The notes: generated by a model not told the origin, from the sequence alone. A stretch of 64,000 nt of DNA from Paralichthys olivaceus (GCF_024713975.1 NC_091097.1:1137501-1201500), one strand, 5' to 3'. Shown: positions 1-13,450, counted from the stretch's first letter. Program-made: numbers and translations.

Positions 1-1034
1 CAGAGGTGAAGATGATGTCTTCATTCATGTCACCAAACCTTAGAGACTAAACGTCTGCTCATATGACAGATTCAAGCGGTGGATCCTAAACTAAGGGTCG
101 TGAGGAACAGGAGCGTCACAGGATGATTTCCAGAATTAAAACACAAATTTAAAACAATTTGAGCAAAATCTAAAACATTTACGATTCTCTCTGCAAAATC
201 TAGAAACGCTCGGTCATGGTTCGGGCAGATCAGGGTTCTCCTGGACTGAAATGTGCCTGAAGTTCACGGTTCACCTCTTTAATAAAAAGCTTCGGTGCAG
301 AGATGATAGTCACCTGATGAAAAATATACCTGACCTGCACAGAATCCATGTTTTTTATGTAACCACAGGTTCTGTCAGAATTCCAGAAATGCTGAGCTTT
401 TGGGGAAATGAAGGGGTTTTGTTGTGGAGCAGCTAATAACAGTACTGAGCCACTGGTCATAATAACAGTCATCAGGACTCAGTCAACGAGGTTTCACAAC
501 CACCCGAGACCCTCTGTCTGTGAGGAGCCCGTCTGTCCACTGGGCTTATCGATCCTGCAGGAGACGAGGGACAGACCTCACAAATGTGGAGGGCTTATAA
601 TTCATTCCATCTCTTAAAGCTGCTCTAATAACAAGCTGTGAAAAGAGACAGTGAAGATGTCTCCACAGAGCTGGAGGTGAAGCTGATGGACACAAGTTGT
701 GTGTGTGTGTGTGTGTCGTCTTATTTCTATGGAGTCCTGCTGTATTCCTGTTTTTGAGGTTTTACATGATTTAAACGGACACACACACACACACACACAC
801 TTAACTAAGGCGTCAGTCTGGTTGTTCGTGCTCTTTGGTTTGTGCCGCTCGTCATTCAGCAGGTGAGCGAGGCAGGGGCGGGGGTGCTGCTGGAGGTGGT
901 GGGGGTCCTAAACCTTCATCCGTCCTCCCAGCTGTTTCCCTCCTGGGAGCGAGGCTCGTCCTCACTTCAGCTCTCGACTGTCGTTAAAAACCAGATCGTT
1001 CAGAGGCGAGGAGGCGGGTGCAAGAATGTGGACG

Positions 1035-1071
1035 GAGGGATGGAGGGAGGGAGGGAGGGAGGGAGGGAGGA
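1035..1071. repeat. (GGAG)n microsatellite
   Basis: About seven GGAG units in a purine-only run on the plus strand. Confidence 0.85.
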
Positions 1072-1200
1072 CAGCAGGATGCAGAGAAGGTGAGTGGGAG
1101 GAGGAGGAGAAGAAATTTTGATTATTCCCAATAAATCTCAGAAACAGAAACAGGTGTGATGTGAAATAACCTGAACGTTTCTCCACCTCTAAGAAATCTG

Positions 1201-1262
1201 TCCATCCATCATCCGTCCATCATCCGTCCATCATCCGTCCATCATCCGTCCATCATCCTTCC
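1201..1262. repeat. 11-bp tandem repeat
   Basis: Five near-identical copies of CCATCATCCGT; the last ends in CTT instead of CGT. Confidence 0.9.
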
Positions 1263-1446
1263 GTCATGAACTACACCCAGATATGTTTTCATTTGAAATA
1301 GTTTGGTTGTGAGTTTCATCATCGGTTCTAAATATTTTAGTTTCTGCTCCAGCAGCGTTTCAGAACTTCAGAGAAGTGGACGGAGCCTCAGTAATCACTG
1401 CTTCCATTTCAGTCTGTTTGGACAAAACACTGACTCCAGTCCAAGA

Positions 1447-1470
1447 ACACACACACGCACACGCACACGC

Positions 1471-1502
<32 letters not shown>
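1447..1502. repeat. (CA)n microsatellite with CACG interruptions
   Basis: 56 bp of AC dinucleotides with four regularly spaced GCAC variants in the left half. Confidence 0.9.
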
Positions 1503-1922
1503 CCTCTGTCTACTTGATCTCTTTCTTCTTCTTCCCTCTCTTCATGTTCTATTTTCCTCTTCATCTCCTCTTTGTCCTTCTTTTCTGCCTAATTCATCCT
1601 CCTCCACTTCTCCTCCTGGTCACGTTATTCTAATTCATCTTTTCATCTCGGGACTCATTCGACTGCATCATCATCATCATCATCATCCTCTTCATCACCA
1701 GTTGTACTCGTGATGATGTTTGTTACTTCAGAGCCCCACCCTGGAGATACGCCCCTGCTTCAGATGCAACTACTTGAAATATGACACAAAAACAAAGCTC
1801 AACCTATGATGACGTGTCGTGAAACACAGATGTGGTTCATCATCATGTTCAATCAGTTTTTACTTAATGACGGGAGGAAGAGGAGGTTCATCTTCCTCTC
1901 TCTGAGACAATGTAGTACTTCC

Positions 1923-1925
<3 letters not shown>

Positions 1926-1993
<68 letters not shown>
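1926..1993. repeat. (TG)n microsatellite, about 34 units
   Basis: Uninterrupted TG dinucleotides. Confidence 0.95.
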
Positions 1994-2156
1994 CTGACTG
2001 AAAAGATCACGTGATGAAGATAAATCTCCTGATGACGGAGAATCAAACAACATCAGTGTTTTCAATGAAACTTTATTTAACTGTACAAACACTTTGATGT
2101 TGCTCTGCTGTCGCCTTCACACTTCGTCTGTAAAACCTGAACACACAGCAAGACAG

Positions 2157-2160
<4 letters not shown>

Positions 2161-2190
<30 letters not shown>

Positions 2191-2225
2191 TGTGTGTGTG
2201 TGTAAGTGAGAGAGAGAGAGAGAGG
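2161..2225. repeat. (TG)n(GA)n compound microsatellite
   Basis: A TG tract with one GAG interruption passes into a short GA tract. Confidence 0.9.
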
Positions 2226-2287
2226 ATGAAAAGGTTAGCCTACCTGTTGCTTTCTCATTAGCCTTTGAGAGCCTCAGTAATAGTTAA

Positions 2288-2353
2288 GTGTGTGTGTGTG
2301 TGTGTGTGTGCGTGTGTGTGTGTGTGAGTGTGTGAATGTGTGAGTGTGTGTGT

Positions 2354-2394
<41 letters not shown>
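2288..2394. repeat. Imperfect (TG)n array
   Basis: About 107 bp of TG with TGAG and TGAATG interruptions. Another TG array follows at 2496-2562. Confidence 0.9.
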
Positions 2395-2396
<2 letters not shown>

Positions 2397-2682
2397 AGAG
2401 AGTAATAGGCTCTTTATGAACGGAAGCTCTTGGTTGTTTGAAGTTTACGCTGCTGGCAAAGAAAGAGGAGGAGAGTTTAAGATTTTATGCAGAGTATGTG
2501 TGTGTGTGTGTGTGTGTGTGTATCTGTGTGTGTGTGTGTATCTGTGTGTGTGTGTGTGTGTGCAGGGGCCACCTACTAATGATCATTTCCTTCATGCTTG
2601 TGTGTTGATAGAATGGGAGCTTCACACATGCATGTTCACATGTTCACGTGTGAGGAACTGAACATTAGTTAACAAGCTGAAC

Positions 2683-2880
2683 TAAGGGGAGCGAATTGTC
2701 CACTCACCAGAGGCTCGGGGGTTCGATCCCAGTCTCCCCTATTCTACGTGCCACAGTGTCCTGAACCCCAAACTGTCAAATGAAGCGGAGCCAGCAGTGT
2801 GTGTGTGTGTGAGTGTGTGAGTGTGTGTGTGTGTGAGTGTGAGTGTGTGAGTGTGTGAGCGCTGTAAAGAGCTCTGAGTA
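2683..2880 (+). mobile_element. tRNA-derived SINE remnant
   Basis: An intact RNA polymerase III B-box-like motif, GGTTCGATCCC, lies at about 2720-2730. It is followed by the fish-SINE-type text 'cagtgtcctgaaccccaaa' and then a TGAGTGTG-rich section. The right side has GCGCTGTAAAGAGCTCTGAG, resembling the 'agcgctttgagtgg' end of a common fish repeat. It is diverged and no clean target-site duplication is visible. Family assignment is from memory of the general type, not a search. Confidence 0.5.
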
Positions 2881-3100
2881 GTTTTCACTTTCACGACTCC
2901 AGAGTTTTAGAGATAAAACAGAGACGTGTGGACGAGCTGCCGGTTTGTGTGTCAGTGTATGTGAGTGGTCATGTGATCCGTGTTTTCAGGTCGTGAGTGT
3001 GGACGAGGATTCTAACGTGTGGATGAAGCCTCAGAGTCCGTGAGCCAGACGAGAGGCAAACAGCACGATTTAAAAAACCCTGAAGAATGTTTGAAGCTAA

Positions 3101-3120
3101 ATGTGTGTGTGTGTGTCTGT

Positions 3121-3159
<39 letters not shown>
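3101..3159. repeat. (TG)n microsatellite
   Basis: TG repeats with two TCTG interruptions near the left end. Confidence 0.9.
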
Positions 3160-3160
<1 letters not shown>

Positions 3161-3217
3161 CAGACTAACTGTGCTCTACTGCCACCTGTTATTAAAACCA
3201 CCCACTGGCATCACAAA

Positions 3218-3261
3218 TGAGAGAGAGACATAGAGAGAGAGAGAGAGAGAGAGAGAAAGAG
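3218..3261. repeat. (GA)n microsatellite
   Basis: GA repeats broken once by CATA. Confidence 0.85.
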
Positions 3262-3308
3262 TCTGAATCAGTTTAATCTCAAACGAACATTAAGGAGGAA
3301 TTTCCTGG

Positions 3309-3311
<3 letters not shown>

Positions 3312-3348
<37 letters not shown>

Positions 3349-3353
3349 GTGGG

Positions 3354-3384
<31 letters not shown>
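3312..3384. repeat. (GA)n / (TC)n inverted pair
   Basis: A GA run at 3312-3345 and a TC run at 3357-3384 are separated by about 11 nt (tgggtgggcag). The two arms are complementary over about 28 bp, so the strand can fold back on itself. A further CT run lies at 3569-3595. Confidence 0.85.
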
Positions 3385-3564
3385 AGATAATTGAAGGCCT
3401 CGCTCTGGTTTCGGAAGCGAGCGAAGAGCAAAGAACAAGAAGCAGTGATGGAAAGCAGGAGCAGAGAGAGAGAGACAGAGACAGAGAGGGAGAGGGGGAG
3501 GCCACGTCCACATGTATGACTCACTCTCTTTCCCTCCCTCCAGCTCTTTGTTTATGTCACTCTC

Positions 3565-3598
<34 letters not shown>

Positions 3599-4931
3599 AG
3601 TGAGGTCAAACTGAACTCAGAGCTGCAGCTCAACCGAACCACTGCCGCTGCTATTTATGTGTCACAGAAATAATAATATTCATATTCCTATAGTTCTAGT
3701 TTTGGTGGCGGTCGCACTGACACACGTGCAACACACTCCTCTGCTGAACGCAACAAACAACTGAGATGGAAGAAGAACTTCAGGTGAAGTTAAAACTGGT
3801 CGAGATGTTTCAGGCTCGAGCACGAAACTTCTCTCCCAGTTCAACAAGATGCAACATCCTCCGTTCTCTCAGTGACGTGAAGATAGAGACGCTAATAAGA
3901 ATAATAAGAATAATAATAATACAACTGTTAAAAAGCTGTTTTCAGAAAACACAGACACAAATCTAATTTAAAATAAAGTGTGAAATGAAGCCACAGAACA
4001 AACATCTGGTTAAAAGCAATATAATAATAAAAAGAATGATTTTCTGTGTCTGATCATAATCCACGATCAGCTGACGCAGCACGAGGACTGAGGTGACCAC
4101 GTTCATTCAGGAGTGATGAAGACGTGTGATGAAGAGGAGGAAAGAGATAATGTTGATTTAAGAGCCGGTCACAGATCTGAAGTCAGCTCAGAGCTGAAAG
4201 GTTTGAAGTTTGACTCTAGAACGTATGAAACCTGGAGCTGACTCCAGAGCAGCTGGTTGGCTGGAGGCTGCAGCTCCTTCTACTTCTGGAGACGTTGGGG
4301 ACGAAGTCGTAGTAGTTTTGGATAATTAATTTAACTAACTTCTAATCTTGAGGTTCAGTTTAAGTTCTGGACTCAGACTCACAGGTGCTTTGAGACAAAC
4401 TCTTCGAGTGAGGAGTCGTGATTGTGTGCAGCTGTTTCCAGAGGTGCAGCGACACATTCAACGACTGCACACTAGTGATGATGATGCTGCAGAATGTGGC
4501 TGACGGGACTTTCTCACCGGTTCTACGTCAGCAGGAGGAGAAACTCCGATCACGACGCACGAGAACATCTGCGTGACATCACCCACCGGCAGCCAATCAC
4601 ACACCTACATTAAATGTTTAGAATACTTCTGCATTAGCGGGGCGTGTCGACGCCGAAGGGGCCTCGCGGCAGAGAGACGGTTTTGGCAAATCACGCAAGT
4701 CTGAGGGTGAGGGAGGTGGGAGACGAAGAAGGAGACTCATGGGTAAAGGACGGGTTGGATTAAAGAGAGGAGAAGGAGGAGGAGAAGGAGGAGGCCAGCT
4801 GAGAGTGAAGGAATGGAAAAGCAGACGGAGAGAGAGAGAGAGAGAGGAATGTTTAATACACTCTATGTCTCTCTGTCGCACTCACTGTTTTCCAACATGC
4901 AAAGAATATCAAACCCATCCCCCCGTCTGCT

Positions 4932-4932
<1 letters not shown>

Positions 4933-4970
<38 letters not shown>
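4933..4970. repeat. (AC)n microsatellite
   Basis: 19 AC units. Confidence 0.9.
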
Positions 4971-5273
4971 CAGAGCAGACAGGCTGAGGATGGAAACTAT
5001 GAGCACCGTGCCGCTGCCAGACAGCACAGAGAGAAATGATCAACACAGGAGGAATATCCAGACTCATTCTATTCGAACATATTCTACGTACTTTCATCGA
5101 AGAACGTGGATGAAATCAGATTAAACCCGAGTTCAGTTCAAGTAAAGACGCCTGAAACCAACAACACACAACTCACGTATGTGCACGTGAACCTGGCTAC
5201 ACGCACACACACCTACGTGCACACACTGTGGTGCCACACCCCTGGGGACAGACACACATCCAGGCTGAGTGCT

Positions 5274-5320
<47 letters not shown>

Positions 5321-5321
5321 A
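5274..5321. repeat. (ATG)n trinucleotide repeat, 16 units
   Basis: Uninterrupted ATG/GAT repeat. It reads as poly-Met or poly-Asp in small frames but shows no other sign of coding. Confidence 0.95.
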
Positions 5322-6408
5322 AGGTGGCGTTAATTAAAGCATCAACCTCTCATCCAGAGGGGGGGCAGAGTCTGGTGATGTCAGACAGCGAGCGCCGCTT
5401 ATTCAGTCGTCTGAGAGTTTGAGAAGCAGCTCTGCTCTGATTGGACGGCTCCTGCTCTGTGTCTGACAGTCATTCCAACAGATCGAGGGAACGTTCATTG
5501 TCAATGCTCATAATGGACGTTTGGACAAAATGAAATGAATCCACATGCAGGAGGTTGTTGGATCTTGACCAGACCGTTTCTCTTCTCTCAGAAAATAATG
5601 TAAAGTTGGTCTGAGGCGTAAAGTCGTGATGGTTCGACCTTTGTCAACAAGACGAATCTGGTCCTCTGAGTTTAAACGTGTGATCGACCAGCGAGCATTC
5701 GAATGAGTGGAGTTTCCAGCTTTCGTTGTAAATCGATAACAATACAACTATTTTCAAAAGAGTCAAACATCAGACAGGAACACGTGGCTGCTCCTGTTTG
5801 ATGGAGACATGGAATCAGTGTGTGTGTGTGTGTTAATGACATGTCATAACCTCCTGCTGTCCTCCACTTCCTGTGTATAAATCCACAGCCTCCAGTCACA
5901 CCTGTGTGTGTGTGTGTGTGTGTGTACCTCCTGGTGTGTGTAGGCGCCGTTTGCATGTGTTTTAAAAGGCGATCCACTGTGTGCTGACCGGGGGGGGGAG
6001 ATGCTAAATGCTGAGCTTGTGTTTACCTGATGAAGCTCGACTACAAACACACGTTTGTGATGAAATGCAGCTCAGCTGATTCATGAAACGAGCTGAATGC
6101 ACATCACTATATTTGAATCCAGCTGCAGATCTAATGAGATGATAAAACTGCTCCAACACTACGGGCACGGTTTTTGCTCGTCTGAAGGTTTGTGGGTTTT
6201 TTTTGTGTGTTTTTGTACAATGAAAGTCACGTGGACGGAGATTTACTTTTAAACGCAGGAGGAAATATCTGTCAGACAAATATGTCGAGAAGACAAGACC
6301 TTTATCAGTGTCGGTGTTCTGCTGTCATGTGATTTATTTGATTTTCCTCGGATTTCTCCACATTTTTCCATTTATTTCAATTCCAATCATCACGTGCATC
6401 TTCACAAC

Positions 6409-6444
<36 letters not shown>

Positions 6445-7949
6445 GCACAGATGAAACACTGAACACGCCTCTGTACATTAACACGTATGCTTGAAACACG
6501 TTCTGTGTCATGTAAAGAAAAGTGTGACAGGACGAGAGTGGGCGGTGCTGAACCTGAGATCATGCCTCCTCTGTGGTCTGACGCTGATCTGAGGAGTTTC
6601 AGCTCCGTCAGCTCCGTCAGCTCGTGTTTCCCCCCCGGCTGCAGGATAAGTCACAGCTCAGGAAGAGGAAGAGACACAACACACAGAGCAAAGCCACTGA
6701 TCCACTCTGCGGTTACACACCTACAGTCCTGTACCTGCACAGACAAACAGCAGTTAGCAGAACGAACACACACAGATGGACACGGTGTAAACTGAGAACA
6801 GAACAGAGGCATGCTGGGAAAGCAGCGTGTATGTGCGTGTGTGTGTGTAGATGTGTGTCTACAAACTTCCACATGAGAGCAGAGGTCACCCTGAGAGACA
6901 TCCCTGCTCATCTCCTGGCAGGGGTCAAAGGTCAGAGGCGGTAAGTGTCGGTGGGGGAGGAGCAGCTGCTCGCTCTGACACGGTAAAAGCTTTCCCAGCT
7001 GCCCCGGCTCCAACTCAGGAGGCCTCTACTCATTCTGGTGTGTTTGTTGTATCATAACTGCAGCGCCTGGCGGGTGGGGCTACGCTGCACTGAGAGGTTC
7101 ACACAGTTTGAATCATCTCCTTTAAATTATTTTCTTTGTCGGACTGACTTCTTTACATGTTGCAAACTTTTAAAAACTACTTTTGTGACTGAGGATCAGC
7201 CTGGATGAGAGACGAGCTGCTGAACGTAAAACTCTGCCGACATGTGTTTTATCCATCACTGCAGAACACTGCGCCTCATCGGCTGAGAGGTCGGCGACCC
7301 CAGCCGCCTGTGAAAACACGGCACAGAGGAAGGTCAAGGTACGGCTCCGCCCATCAGCTGCGACGCTACACATCGTCACTTCCTTCACACACAAGCGAGG
7401 AGACTGTTTGAGGACTTCGTCGCCCGGAAGTTCTGTGAGCGTTAGAAACATGAAAACAACTGTGGCTCCAGTGAAAATCAGTTAATCCATCGTGTTGTCA
7501 ACTGAAACTCACTCGGGTGAATTACTCTGAACTGAAACGTGTGGTTACACAAAAGATTATTTAAAGTCTCAATCAGACGACTCGTCGACACTCGTACCGA
7601 TGTGATTTTCTTAAATATCATCTCTTTATCATTTTTGTCTTTGTTTCTTTGCAGAAGTGAAAAGTTCAACATTTCAAACAACCTGATTTTTTTAATATAA
7701 CACGATGAACAGAACTAAGTTGATGAGTAACTGTTCTTATATTTGATTTTGTCACTGACTCAGACTCTGGGATCCAGCGGCTCCGTTCTTGAGGAGCAGG
7801 TTTGAAATGTGAGATTTTCAGAGCCACATCAGCAGCGTCGCTCTTGTCCCTGTGTCATGTGATCGAGTATTTCCATCGGACTCTCCAAAAAACCTTCTGA
7901 TCACCGGGCCCTCGTCTTCATCACATCCTCAGTTCGTCCTAGAAGACAC

Positions 7950-8009
7950 ATATATATATTTACAGTATATATATATATATATATATATTTACAGTATATA
8001 TATATATAC
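7950..8009. repeat. (TA)n repeat with duplicated TTACAG block
   Basis: Two copies of an ATATATATTTACAGTAT-type block in TA-rich sequence. Confidence 0.85.
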
Positions 8010-10053
8010 AAGTTAACAAAGACACTTCATTGACAAAAGGTTTAATGAAAACCCTCTTCATCAAACAAACCCTAACAACAGACTCCTCGCTCGGAGGTAA
8101 ACCATCTGTTTCCGTTCCGCTCCCTCTCAGCTGACTCAAAACCCCTCATTAAAATAACCCCCCTACTTTACTATCAGAGGGGCGGAGTCAAATAATATTC
8201 CCTGCAGAACTTCATATAGAAATATTCAGAAAAGAGACGAGATCAATATTAAACTTTCATGCTCCAACATTCTGGCCTCCTGCTGATGATAAACTTGAGA
8301 TGTGCAGCGTGGTTCGTGTATTTGATGCTTGTTGCAGCAGAGAGAGAACAAACGGTTCGAGTGCAGCTCTGATGTTTATCGACTTCAGTGAGATTGAACT
8401 TTTCTCTGTGAACGTTTTTCTCCCTGAATGTGCAGAGTTGACGTGAGGTGACGAGGACCTCAGGAAGTTTTCCAGGCCGCCCTGCCCATGCAGCTCTCAG
8501 AATAAACTCCTCTCTCTCCGTCTATTTCCAGTTCTCTTTCTTTCTCTCTTTCTCTCTTTTCCTTCTCTGCTCTCGTCTGCTGCAGCCTCACATCCTCTCT
8601 TTTCTTTTGCTCGGCCCCTTTTCTCTCTCACTTCTCCGTCTCTCGGAGATCAATGCAAAGTTTGCTGTAACGTGTGCGGTGGCGGTAACGCGTCCACCTC
8701 CTCTGGGCCCTGTGATGTTTGACATGCTAAGGATTTCTTTCACCACTCTTTCTCATTTCTTATTTGCTCGCAGCCTCATTTAGAAACAATATGCGATACA
8801 GTTTCATTGCCTCCCTTGACCTCTGCTGTGTGAGAGAGAGAGAGACAGAGAGGGAGAGAACGTAAGAGAGAGGGAGAGAGGGAGAGACGTGGCAGGGTGA
8901 CGTTGCAAACCTGGAGACAAACCCTGCGGCTGGCGGAGAGACAACCGTCCAGAGAGAAGGAAAAAGAGACGAGAGGAGGAGGAGGCTTGATTTTCTTCAC
9001 TGTGGCCGTTTACACCAACACAGGTTTTCTGGTTTTTATGGGAACTGCTGCACTTTTGAGGAGGAAGTGATGAAGAAAGAAAGAAAGAAAGTTTGTGAGT
9101 GAGTGAAAGTTGAAAAAGAACAAACAGGAGGTCACACATCAGAACACAATTAAAACCAATAAGTTGAATTAGAGAATTAAAAAGTAGTCGTGGTCCCTGG
9201 CTCTGAACGGAGAGATGTGTCAGTCAGTCTCTCAGCGTTAAGCTTCAGGGCACAGTCGACATGTTGCAGGTCAAAGTTCACCAAAGTTGAGCCCAACACG
9301 ACGACGCGCTGTGATTTGCGTCACCGCAGGAAGCAAAGGTTTTATCCGCCTCTTCACAGATTGGAAGTGAACCGGAGGCGAAGGTTTGCCAATGTTGCTT
9401 CGCTTTTGTGTGACGGGGCCTCAGTGGGACAAAAATGGTTCAAGTCTCCAAGAAAACACACGTGACAACGACACACGTGATGTGTCCCATGTCCTTCGAA
9501 TGAGGCCAAACGTGTGGATCCATCACACACAACACTGAGTTACACATGATGATGTCGCTAACGCTGCAACGTGAAGGCTGCAAACAGGAAGTCCCCTGAG
9601 AGTCTGTGACTCTGGGGACAGGAATCATTGATGTAACGATGCTCTCATGCATCACCTGCATGCTCCTGTTCACCCACGGAGGCATCGCTCACTCTGTGAT
9701 AATGTCAACACGTGTGCAGCACGCTGTCCTCTGCACCGCTGCACAGCCAGAGCAGGGCCGAGTGTTTGCTGGCAGCTGGTTTTCTTGTCACGGCACCAGT
9801 GAGAGTGGAACCACACAGTGTTCAAACTGAATCCTGCCTGCACACGGAGGACGGTAAAAACTTTACGGAGGCTTTTATGAGCCTGTGACGCTGCAAGAGA
9901 GCGTCCGTTCATCAGAAACTACAGAAACAGTCACATGTACCTCAGCAAGACGACAATAATAATATAATGATATACTGAAAGAAAGAGTGATTCATCCACA
10001 TGACCATAATGTACTTAAATCTAAAATATACTCATACACTTTATGTATAAACA

Positions 10054-10054
<1 letters not shown>

Positions 10055-10091
<37 letters not shown>

Positions 10092-10109
10092 ACACACACA
10101 CACACACAC
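10055..10109. repeat. (CA)n microsatellite
   Basis: About 55 bp of CA with one CC interruption. Confidence 0.9.
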
Positions 10110-10448
10110 TGAGCTGAGATTTAAAAAAGGAGTTTGATGATAATTTAGTTTTCTGAGCTGAACTGAGAGAAAAGAGGAGAAAGATGAGAAACAGAGTCTG
10201 AGTCAAATGTGGGAAAAAATAATACCTTCTCCCCCCCGCCCTCCTCTCCCTCTCCTTCCCTCCCTCCCTCTCTCTGTCTCTCCCCATCCTCTCTCTCTCT
10301 CTCTGTCTCTCTCTCTCAGTTTAATCTAACCAATATGTGTGTGTCTGACACATCAGGGGAAGGAGCTGGAGAAAGAGAGAGAGAGACTGTGAGGGAGAGT
10401 TTGCATACTTTTCCATTGAGGTCAGTGTTTTACAGTCTTTGACCAGAG

Positions 10449-10450
<2 letters not shown>

Positions 10451-10520
<70 letters not shown>
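10451..10520. repeat. (TG)n microsatellite, 35 units
   Basis: Uninterrupted TG repeat. Confidence 0.95.
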
Positions 10521-10521
<1 letters not shown>

Positions 10522-10806
10522 TGAGAAACGGCTTCACGTGCATTCAAACACAAAACGTTTGGACGGAGGAGAAATCAATCATTTGATCGAAAACCAGATT
10601 GAGACGACGTCTTCTGATGTTGGCGTTGTCTCACAGTTATGACATCACAGCCAGAGATAATTAAATTAGACTTTTGAATAATTCAAGCAGATTAAAGATT
10701 ATTTCTTCTTCCTCTTCCTTTCTTCTCTCATCCCTCTGTTTTTTTCTCTCCTGCTGAAATGTTCCATTATATTAAGATCCAAATCTTCACTTTAACTTTT
10801 CTATGT

Positions 10807-10893
10807 CTCCTCCTCCTCTCCTCTTCCTCTCCCCCTCCTCCTCTCCTCTTCCTCTTCTCCTCTTCCTCTTCTCCTCCTCCTCTCTTCCTCCTC
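10807..10893. repeat. Pyrimidine-rich CTC/CTT tract
   Basis: Imperfect CCTCCTCTCCTCTTCCT-type repeats, almost purely pyrimidine on the plus strand. Confidence 0.8.
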
Positions 10894-11151
10894 TCGATCC
10901 ACACGTCACAAAGTCTCCAGTTTTTTCCCATTTTCCTTCATCATTTTCTCTCCTTCCTTTTGTGTCCACTCCGTCCATTTTCTGTCTCCACCCTCTGAAG
11001 CATCCCTCACTGTCCCCTTGTATATTTCTTCTTTTGTCTTCCCCCTCTCATCTTAAGCACTTTTAGTTTTATCAACCAAATAAGAGAAATTTGACCGAGG
11101 ACTCGTTCACACCTGGTTTGTTTCAGACATCAGACTCTTCAGCTCAGACTG

Positions 11152-11211
11152 AGGCTGAACATCAGGTGTGAAAGGTTCCTCAGACCAGAAGAGGAGTTCC
11201 TGGTCTGGATC
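11152..11211 (+). repeat. Dispersed repeat, copy 1
   Basis: About 60 bp that reappears as its reverse complement at 52308-52368. By eye about 52 of 60 positions match, including an exact run of 26 bp centred on ATCAGGTGTGAAAGG. The repeat family is not recognised. Confidence 0.7.
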
Positions 11212-11423
11212 AAGAAGAAAGAGGAAGAGGAAGCAGCTGCAGTCTTCAGCTCCGACGATATAATGTGTAATATGTGAGTTCATGTGTTCATCACTAATCT
11301 GTGATGAACTGGTCAAACTTGAGACAAACAAAAATCTAAACATCACAACACAAACATTTCAAATGGACGAGAACAATGAAACTAAACTAAATGTCTTTTC
11401 TTTACTGAATGAATGAAGGAGCT

Positions 11424-11426
<3 letters not shown>

Positions 11427-11476
<50 letters not shown>
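11427..11476. repeat. (AC)n microsatellite, 25 units
   Basis: Uninterrupted AC repeat. Confidence 0.95.
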
Positions 11477-11478
<2 letters not shown>

Positions 11479-12671
11479 TTTTTACCCGTGGCCCTGTAAT
11501 TTGTCTGTATGTGGTCAGTGTGGATGGAACATGAAGAGTTAACCTCGCTCCAAACGACTCCTCTCTTCTCTGGTTTCCTTCACACTCTCACCACCACTCC
11601 CTACCATGACTTACAGCCCACCGCAAGTGTGTGTGTGTGTGTGTGTGTCTGGAGACTTTTTGGGTCCAGTCGTGGACGAGGAGGAAGAAGAAACAAATCT
11701 TTTCTGATGTTTCTCTGCTGATATTCCCGATCATGTCGGTCGTGTTGCTGTTTGCTGACGACTTGAATCGTCTTTGTCCCCCTCTCTCCTCCTCCTCCTC
11801 TCTCTCTTTTCTTGTGGAGAGGACACAGTACAATCATCCCTCTCTATCTCTCTATCTCTCTATCTCTTGCCCGCACCACTTCAATACTTCAATACCTTCT
11901 CTCATCCGTCCTCTACTTTGTCTTGGATTCTGCAGCCTCTCGTTCTTTCTGTGAGTAATGTGAAAACACTTTGCTCGTCTGTTTGAATCTCTGTGTGTGT
12001 AGAAGAGAGATTTTAGACTTTACAGCCAGTTAATGGTCCAATATCAAATCTGAGGCCTCCAGAGCACAAACTCATATTGGTGTAGTGGACTAATGCAGTT
12101 TCAGGGGACTTCTACAGTGTTTAGACATATTGAAAGAAATAACACTTCACCTCTGTCAGTAAATCTCATCCACGGTTACCTGACGTCATATTGTTTTCAA
12201 AAGAAATCAAATCATATAATAAATCTAATGATCGATCTTTGTTGTGTCCTTCACTTCTAAGTTCAGTGTCATTAGAGAGGATCAAGCTCACGCCCCCCCC
12301 CCCCGTCATGACGATGACAATAAAATACTGTTTCTTTTAACTTGAGTGACAGAATTAATGCAACGAATTCCTCGAACAAAAAAATAATTATACTCTCTTA
12401 AAGACATTCCGACCCGAGGCCTCACCCGTCCCGTTAAAACACGTCAAATTACAGTTCCTCCACACACACACCCCCCCCGCCCCGCTCTGTCCAGATCTCT
12501 CTCTCCCTCTCTCTCATCGTACCACCTGTGAAGCAGGTGTTTCCCATGATGCCGTTTGGTCTGTAATGTGTGATATTATGGAAGCACAGGGGAGAAATAT
12601 GTGAGGATTTTATGATCACCCTGACACCCCTGTTATTTTCTTATGATTACAGGTTCACCGGCTGGAAGTGG

Positions 12672-12673
<2 letters not shown>

Positions 12674-12723
<50 letters not shown>

Positions 12724-12732
12724 AAGAGAGAG
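12674..12732. repeat. (TG)n(GA)n compound microsatellite
   Basis: A TG run passes directly into a GA run. A 12-base C run lies nearby at 12293-12304. Confidence 0.9.
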
Positions 12733-13419
12733 GGGAGGATGAAAAGGGGAGTTATAGAAAAGCATTAAAGTTTGTCACAGATGCCAAGAGGTCATAAGGT
12801 CACAACCCGAACACCACAACATGCACAGAAATGGTTTTAACAGTCGTGCTCTGTGATCAAGTGCTGCAGAGTTTATGCAATTAAAGTTTGAGAAGCAGAC
12901 GAGAGACGGAGGACAACAATAACCTCTGGTGACCAAAGTCTTTTCAGAAACACTTCCCTGTCCTCACACTGTAGCACTGGATGACCTGCACTCACTCATC
13001 CTGCTGCAAACAGCGGAATATTCAAAACAGTGTATTTATCAGGGGTTCAATGATTTCTACTGAAAATCAGGAAGAGTTTTCGTGACTGTCAGACCTGAAC
13101 TCTGCAGATCCTCAGGCCTGGAAGACGTCTGCAGAATGTCTGAAGGAGCCGACGCTGCAGGAGCTCCTGTGAGCGAGCGGGTGCGTTGATGAGGTTTCTA
13201 ACACGTGACGGACGCAAAACTGAAAAAGACAAAAAGAAAAGAAATATCGTGGGATGAAAAAGAGGAGCGACACACGTACAAGATGTCAAGAGAGTGTTTA
13301 GTGATAATGACCGACACCTGAACGCTCTGGAGATTTCTGTGTTGTAAACATGTGTGAGCGGAGAATCTCCTGTTGTGTTGTTCATATGTGAAAGACAAAC
13401 TCTGGAGGAAGCCTGGACC

Positions 13420-13450
13420 CAATTTTCTGGACATTCTCCGGAGTTCACGT
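13420..13450 (+). repeat. CTCCGGAG-family dispersed repeat, short copy
   Basis: A 21-bp exact match to 19607-19627, containing GGACATTCTCCGGAGTTCA. Related sequence appears at 46490-46640 and 50440-50660. Probably a fragment of a non-autonomous transposon; the family is not identified. Confidence 0.5.

Larger units (their letters stand above)
1..2682. other. Gene-free stretch, simple repeats
   Basis: I see no exon with a recognisable protein match on either strand. Open frames here are short and mostly translate TG/CA repeats. It holds a GGAG-rich tract, an 11-bp tandem repeat, a (CA)n and several long (TG)n arrays, listed separately. The remainder is non-repetitive sequence I cannot assign. 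Confidence 0.6.

Noticed and set aside
2719-2730. Functional tRNA gene suggested by the B box
   Set aside because: No cloverleaf, acceptor stem or proper A-box spacing could be built; a SINE remnant fits better. The same holds for 14228-14345 and 47890-47995.
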